64,000 bases of DNA, taken from NCBI RefSeq assembly GCF_003001955.1, contig NZ_PVNH01000011.1, forward strand, positions 1-64,000. Reading direction: 5' to 3'. This DNA comes from Prauserella shujinwangii (lineage in GTDB: Bacteria > Actinomycetota > Actinomycetes > Mycobacteriales > Pseudonocardiaceae). Shown in pieces: positions 25,113-32,353 of this stretch (position 1 is its first letter; each line of letters begins with the position of its first letter). The notes under the pieces were generated by a model, which saw only the letters and a program-made list of their open reading frames with translations, searched no databases and had not been told where the DNA came from. A program made the translations under genes and the position numbers.

Positions 25113-26030
25113 TCAGGCGTTCGCCGCCTGGTTGTAGACGGACTGGATGGTGGAGCCGAAGTACGGCCCGTACATGGTCGAGGAGTCGAACGTGTACTTG
25201 AAGCTGTTCACGGAGTTCAGCCTGCCGCCGGTGATCCAGCCACCACCGGAGGAGCCGCCGGTCATGTCACAGCTCAAGCCCTGGGTGTCGGAGCCGTTCG
25301 GGTCCTGCCGCACCGTGCCGGTGCAGGAGTACAGGGACTCGCCGTCGAACGGCCGGGCGGCCGGGTAGCCGTACGCCGTGTAGGTCAGCCCGCGCGCGAG
25401 GTTGAACGCGATCGGGTAGGAGCCCACGACGTCGGTGAGGCTGCGGCCGCTCGAGTCCTCGTTCATCACGGCGAACCCGGCGTCGTAGTTGAAGTCGCCC
25501 GAGTTGGCCCACTGGGACGTGGTGAACAGCTGCTCGGCCGTCCAGGTGCCGTATGGGCGGGACCCGTTGTCGTAGGCGGGGACGAACGCGAAGTTGGTCG
25601 CGAACGCTCCGGGGCCCTCGTTCAGGCAGTGCCCCGCGGTCGTGACCACGTCGGCGTTGCCGCTGTTCGTCGCGGTGCCGGAGCAGACGTAGTCCTGCCC
25701 GCCGAGCGTGAAGAAGACCTTGCCCAGTTCCGGCTGCGGGGTCTCCGGTTCGGCGGCCACCCTCGCCTTCTTCGCCGCCGTCGCCTTCTTGCCCTCGCCC
25801 GCGAACCGGACGTCGGCAGGCAGTGCCCGTTCCATGCGGCCCTCGGTCCAGTACGCGGTGATCCGCGCGTGCTCGCTCGCTGTCGTCGCCGCCTGGTGGC
25901 GGATCACGTCGGCCCCGTGCACCACGTCCGCACCGGGTGCGGCCGCGGCGGGAGCGGCGGTGACGACGGCCGCGGACCCGCCGATCAGCGCGAGTCCCGC
26001 GAGCAGCGGTCGAATGAGAGGTCGCTTCAT
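25113..26030 (-). CDS. Secreted trypsin-like serine protease
   Basis: A 305-residue precursor with a Sec signal peptide (PLLAGLALIGGSAAVVTAAP, cleavage near AAAAPG), a propeptide with a Lys/Ala-rich stretch (GKKATAAKKARVAAE), and a V8/glutamyl-endopeptidase-like S1 domain. The triad can be read: His in VTTAGHCLN, Asp in FNYDAGFAV, Ser in CDMTGGSSGGGW. Two Cys pairs fit the S1B disulfides. It is probably autoprocessed outside the cell. GGGAGAG lies before the ATG. Confidence 0.9.
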   Translation of the reverse strand: MKRPLIRPLLAGLALIGGSAAVVTAAPAAAAPGADVVHGADVIRHQAATTASEHARITAYWTEGRMERALPADVRFAGEGKKATAAKKARVAAEPETPQPELGKVFFTLGGQDYVCSGTATNSGNADVVTTAGHCLNEGPGAFATNFAFVPAYDNGSRPYGTWTAEQLFTTSQWANSGDFNYDAGFAVMNEDSSGRSLTDVVGSYPIAFNLARGLTYTAYGYPAARPFDGESLYSCTGTVRQDPNGSDTQGLSCDMTGGSSGGGWITGGRLNSVNSFKYTFDSSTMYGPYFGSTIQSVYNQAANA

Positions 26031-26349
26031 ATTTGATCTCTCCCGATGGTGTGAAAATCACCGAGCAGGGTTGACGGTGATAGCGGCGGACGCTATTCGG
26101 CCAACCCGGCGTACGGGAGACTTGAAATCTTCTTCATGATCGGTTAATGACCAACCGTCCCGGGCCTTGTGGATCACCCGCGGGGGCCACTACGAAAGGC
26201 GGGGGTGGAGCGCCCGGCACGGACCGTCACGGGCGAGGAGGCCACAAAACCGGCAGAGTTCGCTTTTCCGGCACATCGGGACAATTTCCTGGCGTTAGGA
26301 AAACGTATTGATCGCGGACGGCCGGGTGGTCCGGTGCCAGAATGGAGTC
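26031..26349. other. Gene-free interval (319 bp), divergent promoter region
   Basis: This stretch separates the divergent protease and SPW genes and is less GC-rich than its surroundings. It holds two small inverted repeats, GGTG-tgaaaat-CACC near 26048-26062 and ATAGC-N7-GCTAT at 26080-26096, which could be regulatory. No convincing gene or RNA is seen. Confidence 0.5.
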
Positions 26350-26793
26350 ATGGATTTCGCACGTCATTTCTGGACCGGTCCCGAAACGGACGGACGAATG
26401 ACTCCCGGGCTGCCGAGCTCACTGCTGTTCCTGTGTTCGGTGTGGCTCGTGTTCGCGCCCTTCGCGCTGCACTACGGCTTCCCGACCCTCTCCGCGGCGG
26501 TGGACACCAACGACGTGACGGTCGCCGTCGTCGCGGGCATGCTCGCGTTCGCCCGCATGGTGGCTCCCCGTGATCTGCCCTGGTTGAGCCTGGTGAACGC
26601 CGCGCTGGGGGCGTGGCTCATGGTCGCCACGTTCGTGCTGGACTACTCGGCCGCACGGCATCCCGGCCTCGCGATGGCCAACGACCTCGTCGTGGGAGCC
26701 GCGCTCCTGGTGCTCGGCACGATCAGCGCCACGGCCACCTACCGGCAGCGGTCCGCCGAGCGGCACCGCACCGCCGTGGCGTCACGGCCCTGA
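26350..26793 (+). CDS. SPW-repeat membrane protein
   Basis: The 147-residue protein has four membrane helices arranged as two repeats, each holding an aromatic motif: SSLLFLCSVWLVFAPFALHY and PWLSLVNAALGAWLMVATFV. This is the SPW-repeat pattern, found in small actinobacterial and proteobacterial membrane proteins without known function. ATG 26350 follows GGAG. Its last 12 bases overlap the 3' end of the convergent gene, so the two genes cannot have separate terminators between their stops. Confidence 0.8.
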   Translation: MDFARHFWTGPETDGRMTPGLPSSLLFLCSVWLVFAPFALHYGFPTLSAAVDTNDVTVAVVAGMLAFARMVAPRDLPWLSLVNAALGAWLMVATFVLDYSAARHPGLAMANDLVVGAALLVLGTISATATYRQRSAERHRTAVASRP

Positions 26794-27915
26794 GGGTGCT
26801 GACGGCGCCCCACCGTCCCCGTTCTCGTCGGTGAGGTACGGGTGCAGCGTTTCCGCGTCGACCAGGTGGGAATGCGGCCGGAACCAGCCTTCCGCCGATT
26901 CCGTCCATTCCGCCGAGTCCATGGACGCGGGAGAATCGTCGGAAATGTCGCCGTATTCGTACAGCAGTTCGTGGTCGTGGTTTTCGAACGCGTATCCGTC
27001 GAATACCGCGAAGATCTGCGCGAGTTTGTCGTCCCCGAGCACGTCCGCGAGGTCCAGTTCGATCTCGGCCCGCGACTTGGCGATGTGCAGGGCGAGCGCC
27101 TCGGCGGTGCACAGCGGCGGAGTCCACTCCGTGAGGGTCAGCCGGTGCCCGAGGATGGCGGTCGCGACGAGGAACTGTTTGGCGAACAGCGCCGTGTAGG
27201 TGTCGGCGAACCGCTGCGGTAGCTCGTCGAGCACCCACAGGGCGTCCACCTGGTCGGCCGTCGTGTCCTCGTCCTCCAGCGTCTGGATGTCGCCGAACAG
27301 CTCGTCGGTGAGCATCTCGATGCCGTGCATGAGCGCGCCGGCGACGTACCGGGCGTCCTCCTCGGAGATGTCACCGTCGCCGGCGCCGAACGCCTCCGGC
27401 CCGAACGCGCGCAGGTGCCTGCTCGCGTCGAGCAGCCGCGTCCTGCGCAGGGCCCGCTCCTCCTCGGAAGGGCCGCTGAAGTCGAACACCTCGACCTCGT
27501 CGTGCTCCTCACCGACCGCCAGCGCGCTGGCCAGCTGGTCGTCGGTCGCCGTGACGGCGCAGTGCTTGACCTCCCAGCCCACCAGCAGCTCGGTCTCCTC
27601 GAGCAGCTGTTCGAGCACGGTGCGCGTGGCGTCCTCGGCGAACACGAGTGCGGGAGCATCCAGCAGCCAGTTGACGATCACGCCGCCGAGGTGGGCGTTC
27701 AGGGTGTGCTCGATCGGCGTGATCTCCATGCCGTCGGGGCCCTCGATGCTGACCAGGCCGCTCAGCCTGGTGTCGAGCAGCGAGACCACCCCGACCTGCT
27801 GGAGCGGGTCCAGGTCGGGGGCGTCCGGGGGCGTGGTGAGCTCGGCCGTGAGTTGGTACTCCACGCCGGGCAGTCTGGCACGCCCGGCTCGGCGGCCGTC
27901 CACCCAGGCCGTCAC
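26782..27915 (-). CDS. Conserved hypothetical protein coupled to a LAL regulator
   Basis: I do not recognise this 377-residue, strongly acidic soluble protein. It has no signal or membrane segment. It contains a mixed N-terminal half (LTAELTTPPDAPDLDPLQQV, LVSIEGPDGMEITPIEHTLN), a helical middle (LMHGIEMLTDELFGDIQTLE) and an aromatic, acidic end (FDGYAFENHDHELLYEYGDI). GTG 27915 overlaps the stop of the upstream LuxR gene by 4 nt (GTGA), so both are made from one mRNA. A role with that regulator is inferred from coupling alone. Confidence 0.7.
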   Translation of the reverse strand: MTAWVDGRRAGRARLPGVEYQLTAELTTPPDAPDLDPLQQVGVVSLLDTRLSGLVSIEGPDGMEITPIEHTLNAHLGGVIVNWLLDAPALVFAEDATRTVLEQLLEETELLVGWEVKHCAVTATDDQLASALAVGEEHDEVEVFDFSGPSEEERALRRTRLLDASRHLRAFGPEAFGAGDGDISEEDARYVAGALMHGIEMLTDELFGDIQTLEDEDTTADQVDALWVLDELPQRFADTYTALFAKQFLVATAILGHRLTLTEWTPPLCTAEALALHIAKSRAEIELDLADVLGDDKLAQIFAVFDGYAFENHDHELLYEYGDISDDSPASMDSAEWTESAEGWFRPHSHLVDAETLHPYLTDENGDGGAPSAPSGP

Positions 27916-30644
27916 CTCGGCAGGTCGAGTGTGCCGAGTTCACCCCGGGAGGCGATGCCCAGCTTCGGATACGCCTTGTAGAGGTGGTGGCCGACCGTGC
28001 GCGGGCTGAGGTAGAGCCGCGCGCCGATCTCCCGGTTGGTCAACCCGAGCGCCGCAAGCCGGACGACCTGCGCCTCCTGCGGGGTGAGCCGGTCGAGCAG
28101 GTCATCCGCACCGCCGGGCGCCCGCACGCTCTCCCCCGTGGCGCGCAACTCGGTCCTGGCGCGCTCGGCCCAGGGCCGGGCCCCGGCCCGTTCGAAGATG
28201 GCCAGCGCCGAGCGGAGCAGGGGCCGCGCCTCGCTCCGGCGGCGGGCCCGGCGCAACCACTCCCCGTACAACAGCTCGGTGCGCGCCCGGTCGAAGGGCC
28301 GCCCGCCGTCCTCGCGGTGCAGCGCGACGGCCGCCGCGAACAGCCGTTCTGGCTCGGTGTCGTCGAGGAGCGCCCGGCAGCGCAGGGCGACCGCACGAGC
28401 CCACCGCTGCCCGCCCGCCTCCGCCCACGTCGTGAACCAGTCCGCCGCCGCACGCGCCCGGTCGGGCGTTCCCGCCCTGGCCGCGGCCTCCACCAGGTCG
28501 GGCAGGGCGGCCAGTGCGGCGAGCCGGTCGCGGCTCTCGACGAGCGCGGCCAGCCGGTCCACCGCCACCTCGTAGCGGCCGAGGCCCAGGTCGAGCAGGC
28601 TGTGCACGATCTGGGCGGTGGGTGGCGGCGCCGCGGGCAGCAGCTCGCTCACCCGCCGCTCGTCGCCCGCGATCGCCGCGATCTCGGCCAGCACCCCGGT
28701 GAGCTCCGCCGCGCTGTGCCGCTGACCGGTCTCGCGGGCGACGCGCAACCCCTCCGTGGCCCCTTCGCGCGCCTCGTGCGGGTGGCCCGCGTACAGCCGG
28801 GTCCGGGCGAGCAGCGCGGAAACGTGCGGCAGCAGGCCGTTGGCCCCCTGCATGCACGCCTGTTCCTCGACGGCGAGCGCGGTCTGGTGCGCGGCCAGGT
28901 CGTCGCCGAGCAGCAGGTACCACCTCGCCACGTTGACCCGGCCGTGCAGTTCGAGGGGCTGGCCGCAGCACCCGGCGAACAGCTCCCCCGCCCGGTCGAC
29001 GAGCCGGCGCAGCGCCGAGGGACCTTCCGGCGCGAACCGGTGCAGTGCGGCCATGGCCTCGGCCAGCAGCCGCACGTGCCCGCCGACGTCGACACCGAGT
29101 GCCTCGGCCTGCCCGGCGGTGTGCTCGGCGACCCCGACGGCACCGGCCGACCACGCCGCGTCGACCGCCCAGAACAGCAGTTTGGCCGCGAGGTCCGGGG
29201 CCAGGTCGGCCGCCTGGCCCGCGGCCGCGGTGAGGACGCGATGCGCGTCGAGCGGCCCGCCGCGCTCGGTGGCGACCGCGGCGTGCACGAGCGCGGCTCG
29301 CGCGTACAGAGCCGGGTCGGTGAGCAGGGTGGTCGCCTCCCTGGCCAGGTCGGCGGCCCGGTCGAGCTGGCCCGCGTCGAGGGCCGCGCGGGCCGCCTCG
29401 GTGAGCCGCCTGCTCCGCGCGGACGGGTCGGGGCTGAGGCGGGCGGCCCGTTCGTACGCGGCGGCCACCGCGGCATGCCCGCCGCGCACCCTGGCGTGTT
29501 CGGCACTGAGCTCCAGTGCGGTGGCCGCCTCCTCGTCCGGTCCGACGGTGGCGGCCGCGAGGTGCCACGCGCGCCGGTCGGCGTCGGCGCGGTCCGCGAG
29601 CACCCGCGCGAGGGCGCCGTGCACGGCGAGCCGCTGTGGCAGCGCCGCGTTCTCGTAGACGGCGGAGCGGATCAGCGGGTGCCGGAAGCCGATGCAGTTG
29701 TCGGTGAACATGAGCAGCTGGGCGTCCTCGGCCACCCGAAGGTCGTCGACCGAGGCGCCGAGCAACTCGCCAGCCGCCAGCACGGTGCGGGTGTCGCACG
29801 TGCCGTCGGCGGCCGTGACCAGCAGCATCAGCCGGGTCCGCTCCGGCAGGGCGGCGATCCGGCCCGCGTAGGTGTGCAGGATGCGGCTGTGCGCGGGCAG
29901 CCCGGTGACCCGGAACGGCCACGTGGTCAGCCTGCCCTCGCGGTAGGCGTCGGCGAGCTCCAGCAGCGCCAGCGGGTTGCCCTCGGCCTCGTCGGCGATC
30001 CGCTCGCGCACGTGGCGGGGCAGGTCGGCGGCGTGCTCGGTGAGCAGTTCCGCGGCGGCATCGGGCGGGAGCGGCCGCAGCCGGAACTCGGGAACGCCGG
30101 GCGCGGGGAACGGCGGGGCGTGCAGGTCGCGGGCCGCGAACACGATGGCGACTCCCTCGGCCTGCAGCCGCCTCGCGGCGAACAGCAGCACGTCGGCGGA
30201 TGCCGGGTCGAGCCAGTGCGCGTCGTCCACGAGACACAGCAGCGGCCGCTCTTCGGCGAGGTCGGCGAGCAGGTTCAGCACGGCGAGGCCGACGTCGAAC
30301 CGGTCCCCCGTCCGGCCGGTCCCGGCGCCGAGGGCGCACCGCAGCGGCTGCGCCTGAGCCGGGGCCAGGTCGTCGATGCGGTCGGTGACCTCGCGCAGCA
30401 GCAGGTGCAGTCCGGCGAACGGCAGCTCCCGCTCGGCCTCGATCCCCGTGCCCCGCAGGACCCGCAGGTCGGCGGCGGACCCGGCGACGTGGTCGAGGAG
30501 GGCGGACTTGCCGACCCCGGTCTCACCCCGGACGACGAGGCTGCCGCTGCGACCCGCGCGGGCGCCGTCGAGCAGGTGCCCGACGGCGGCCAGCGCGTCC
30601 GCGCGCCCGTGCAGGGTGGAGGTGCGGTAGGCGGTCAGCGTCAT
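27912..30644 (-). CDS. Large ATP-binding LuxR-family (LAL) transcriptional regulator
   Basis: A 910-residue STAND-type activator. The N-terminal AAA domain has Walker A GETGVGKSALL (about 40-50) and Walker B LLCLVDDAHWLD (about 135-146). The middle is TPR-like helical repeat. A LuxR HTH ends the protein: LTPQEAQVVRLAALGLTNRE, then LSPRTVGHHLYKAYPKLGIA. Its HTH is almost identical to that of the second LAL protein at 36.5-39.2 kb, so both may read the same sites. A minus-strand TTGACC lies upstream. It is coupled to the acidic 377-residue protein downstream. Confidence 0.92.
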   Translation of the reverse strand: MTLTAYRTSTLHGRADALAAVGHLLDGARAGRSGSLVVRGETGVGKSALLDHVAGSAADLRVLRGTGIEAERELPFAGLHLLLREVTDRIDDLAPAQAQPLRCALGAGTGRTGDRFDVGLAVLNLLADLAEERPLLCLVDDAHWLDPASADVLLFAARRLQAEGVAIVFAARDLHAPPFPAPGVPEFRLRPLPPDAAAELLTEHAADLPRHVRERIADEAEGNPLALLELADAYREGRLTTWPFRVTGLPAHSRILHTYAGRIAALPERTRLMLLVTAADGTCDTRTVLAAGELLGASVDDLRVAEDAQLLMFTDNCIGFRHPLIRSAVYENAALPQRLAVHGALARVLADRADADRRAWHLAAATVGPDEEAATALELSAEHARVRGGHAAVAAAYERAARLSPDPSARSRRLTEAARAALDAGQLDRAADLAREATTLLTDPALYARAALVHAAVATERGGPLDAHRVLTAAAGQAADLAPDLAAKLLFWAVDAAWSAGAVGVAEHTAGQAEALGVDVGGHVRLLAEAMAALHRFAPEGPSALRRLVDRAGELFAGCCGQPLELHGRVNVARWYLLLGDDLAAHQTALAVEEQACMQGANGLLPHVSALLARTRLYAGHPHEAREGATEGLRVARETGQRHSAAELTGVLAEIAAIAGDERRVSELLPAAPPPTAQIVHSLLDLGLGRYEVAVDRLAALVESRDRLAALAALPDLVEAAARAGTPDRARAAADWFTTWAEAGGQRWARAVALRCRALLDDTEPERLFAAAVALHREDGGRPFDRARTELLYGEWLRRARRRSEARPLLRSALAIFERAGARPWAERARTELRATGESVRAPGGADDLLDRLTPQEAQVVRLAALGLTNREIGARLYLSPRTVGHHLYKAYPKLGIASRGELGTLDLPR

Positions 30645-30690
30645 GCCGACAGCCTGTTACCTCGAGTATGGTGGAGGTCAAGCTCGGCGC

Positions 30691-31257
30691 TCAGGCGGCG
30701 TAGGGCCGGGCGGTCCGCGCCTCCCGCAGCGCGGTTCCCCACCACACGAGCTGGTCCAGCATCGCGCGGGCCGCGGCGTTCGCCTGCTCCGCGTCCTTCG
30801 GCACGCCATCGTCGTCGAAGCGGTCCCAGAACTGGGCGAAGCTCAGCGTGTCCCGCACGGTGGTCGCGTGCAGCTCGGCGAAGACGTGCCGGAGGTGCTC
30901 CACGGCGCGCAGGCCGCCCGCCATCCCGCCGTAGGAGACGAAGCCGACCGGCTTGGCCTGCCATTCGCGGTGAAAGTGGTCGATCGCCGTCTTCAACGCG
31001 GCCGGGTAGCTGTGGTTGTACTCGGGGGTCACGACGACGAACGCGTCCGCCGCCGCGAGCCTCGGGCCGAGCGCCGCCACGTCGACCGAGTGGTCGAGCG
31101 TGTCCGGCAGCTCGAAGTCGGTGAGGTCGATGAGGTCCACGGCGATGCCCTCGTACTTGGCCGCCTCTCCGGCGAACCACGTCGCGGGCACCGGGCAGAA
31201 CCTTTCCTTGCGGGTGCTGCCCATGATGATCGCGAGCTGGAGTGGTGTGTTCGACAT
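30691..31257 (-). CDS. NADPH-dependent FMN reductase family protein
   Basis: A 188-residue flavodoxin-fold oxidoreductase. The FMN phosphate loop is GSTRKERF near the N-terminus, followed by VVVTPEYNHSYPAALKTAID and VGFVSYGGMAGGLRAVEHLR, all typical of the NADPH-dependent FMN/quinone reductase family. ATG 31257 is chosen because TAGCGT lies exactly 7 nt upstream, indicating a leaderless mRNA; the longer frame runs through the shared promoter. It is divergent from the ABM protein, whose promoter is a mirror image, so the two are probably co-regulated in a redox or aromatic-compound response. Confidence 0.9.
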   Translation of the reverse strand: MSNTPLQLAIIMGSTRKERFCPVPATWFAGEAAKYEGIAVDLIDLTDFELPDTLDHSVDVAALGPRLAAADAFVVVTPEYNHSYPAALKTAIDHFHREWQAKPVGFVSYGGMAGGLRAVEHLRHVFAELHATTVRDTLSFAQFWDRFDDDGVPKDAEQANAAARAMLDQLVWWGTALREARTARPYAA

Positions 31258-31264
31258 GGCCCGT

Positions 31265-31270
31265 ACGCTA
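31265..31270 (-). promoter_or_regulatory. -10 box of a leaderless promoter (FMN reductase)
   Basis: Minus-strand TAGCGT lies 7 nt before ATG 31257. Its CTGACCGAT element (31301-31293) lies 22 bp further upstream. Confidence 0.55.
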
Positions 31271-31290
31271 CGAACGGCCGCGCCCCCGCG

Positions 31291-31348
31291 GCATCGGTCA
31301 GGTGACTGGCGTTGCCGGTGCCGGGAACGCCGGTCAGCTGACCGATGC
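31291..31348. promoter_or_regulatory. Symmetric operator pair between two divergent leaderless promoters
   Basis: GCATCGGTCAG (31291-31301) and CTGACCGATGC (31338-31348) are perfect inverted arms. Each CTGACCGAT lies exactly 22 bp from the -10 box TAGCGT of the gene it faces, so each sits near -40, the usual position of a class II activator. The right arm is part of a perfect 14-bp palindrome CGGTCAGCTGACCG (31331-31344). CGGTCAG recurs at 32107 and 36410. The flanking LAL proteins are candidate binders. Confidence 0.55.
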
Positions 31349-31368
31349 GGTCCCCCGTGCCGGGTTCC

Positions 31369-31374
31369 TAGCGT
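31369..31374 (+). promoter_or_regulatory. -10 box of a leaderless promoter (double-ABM gene)
   Basis: TAGCGT stands 7 nt before ATG 31382, mirroring the promoter of the divergent FMN reductase gene. Confidence 0.55.
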
Positions 31375-31381
31375 CACCGCC

Positions 31382-32086
31382 ATGGACGAGACAACGATCA
31401 TGCCGGACCTGACCCGTCCCGACGTCGGCCTGGTCTGGGCCAGTGAATGGCACGTCGGGTCCGCCGAGGCGCAACGCAGGGCAGCCGACGCGGCGATGAC
31501 GGCGTGGGACGGCGCGCCGTGGCCGGAGGGCCTGCTGTCCCACACGGTGCTGCTGAGTACGGACGGGACGAGCGTCGCCCACTATTCACAGTGGACCGGA
31601 CGGGACGCCGTAACCGCGTTCCGGCGGACGGATCCCCCGGGCAGGGTGGACGGGATCCTGGCCGCGGTGCCGGAGATCGACCGCAGGCAGCTGGTGGAGT
31701 ACGAACTGTACCGGAGTATGTCCACTCGGGACGAAGGTCGCGTGCCGGGATGCGTGGTGCTCGTCGAGGTGGAGTTCGACGGTCCGGACCCGGCGCGGCA
31801 GCGAGCCTGGATCGACGCGGTGTTCGAGGCGCTGGAGACCGATCCCCACCCGCCGTCCGGGGGCATCTCGGGACACTTCCACGTGAGCACCGACGGCACC
31901 AGGGTGCTGAACTTCGCGGAGTGGGAGAGCGAGCAGGCGCACATCGACGCGCTCGCGGCGCCGGGCGACGGCGTGGGCTCGGGCGGCAGCCGGTGGCACC
32001 GGGTCCAGAACTATCCGGGGCTCCTCCGGAGCAGGGTCACGCGGTACCGCTACCACCGGGCCCGCCGACCTGCCGACATCACATAG
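31382..32086 (+). CDS. Tandem antibiotic-biosynthesis-monooxygenase (ABM) domain protein
   Basis: The 234-residue protein has two ferredoxin-like ABM repeats. The first (about 15-115) has LLSHTVLLSTDGTSVAHYSQ and the second (about 125-225) has SGHFHVSTDGTRVLNFAEWE, so the core motif HxxxSTDGTxVxxxxxW is duplicated. ABM domains oxidise quinols and polyketides without cofactors or degrade haem; a duplicated form resembles a built-in dimer. It is divergent from an FMN reductase across mirror-image promoters. The substrate is unknown. Confidence 0.78.
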   Translation: MDETTIMPDLTRPDVGLVWASEWHVGSAEAQRRAADAAMTAWDGAPWPEGLLSHTVLLSTDGTSVAHYSQWTGRDAVTAFRRTDPPGRVDGILAAVPEIDRRQLVEYELYRSMSTRDEGRVPGCVVLVEVEFDGPDPARQRAWIDAVFEALETDPHPPSGGISGHFHVSTDGTRVLNFAEWESEQAHIDALAAPGDGVGSGGSRWHRVQNYPGLLRSRVTRYRYHRARRPADIT

Positions 32087-32139
32087 TGAGATCGCCATGT
32101 ATCACTCGGTCAGTGGTGTCGCGGCCCCGGCGCCGTCCC

Positions 32140-32145
32140 TAGCGT
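32140..32145 (+). promoter_or_regulatory. Putative promoter of the cysteine-rich peptide gene
   Basis: TAGCGT in the context CCTAGCGT is the same sequence as in the ABM promoter. CGGTCAG lies at 32107-32113, 33 bp upstream; the ABM offset is 38 bp. It would give a leader of about 40 nt. Confidence 0.4.
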
Positions 32146-32192
32146 TGGTTTTCGGAAATGGCTGCCGTGTGCACGAAAGGTCGGTGATTCCC

Positions 32193-32258
32193 ATGGGTGG
32201 ATGCGGTTGCTGCGGTTCCTGCTCGGGTCCCGGGTGCGGTTGCTGCGGAAAGTGCTAG
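32193..32258 (+). CDS. Very small cysteine-rich peptide (21 aa, 8 Cys)
   Basis: ATG 32193 to TAG 32258 encodes 21 residues of which eight are Cys. The peptide is two copies of one motif, CGCCGSC and CGCCGKC, joined by SGPG. An in-frame GTG at 32184 with AAAGG four bases upstream may be the real start and would add three residues. It has its own promoter-like TAGCGT upstream and a strong terminator hairpin starting 16 bp after the stop, so it looks like an independent unit of about 190 nt. The Cys spacing suggests metal binding (a mini-metallothionein) or a modified peptide precursor. No family is recognised. Confidence 0.5.
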   Translation: MGGCGCCGSCSGPGCGCCGKC

Positions 32259-32273
32259 CGGGCTGACCCCGCG

Positions 32274-32330
32274 GGGCGCACGAAAGGCGGCGCGTTCGCC
32301 GTGACGCGAACGCGCCGTTCTGGTGCGCCC
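32274..32330. terminator. Strong terminator after the cysteine-rich peptide gene
   Basis: Nested inverted repeats: outer GGGCGCAC (32274-32281) with GTGCGCCC (32323-32330), and inner GGCGCGTTCGC (32289-32299) with GCGAACGCGCC (32306-32316) around a 6-nt loop. No T-tract is present, as is common in actinobacteria. It separates the peptide gene from the kinase gene. Confidence 0.7.
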
Positions 32331-32341
32331 GTGTCACCCCA

Positions 32342-32347
32342 TAACCT
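32342..32347 (+). promoter_or_regulatory. -10 box of a leaderless promoter (kinase gene)
   Basis: TAACCT lies 6 nt before GTG 32354. Confidence 0.5.
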
Positions 32348-32353
32348 GACCGG

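Noticed and set aside
27984-31124. Very long open frame (1046 codons) on the plus strand
   Set aside because: It is antisense to the LAL gene and runs through the neighbouring promoter. Its composition (Gly/Arg/Val/Gln-rich) is the usual shadow of a high-GC gene, and the LAL frame shows full domain homology.
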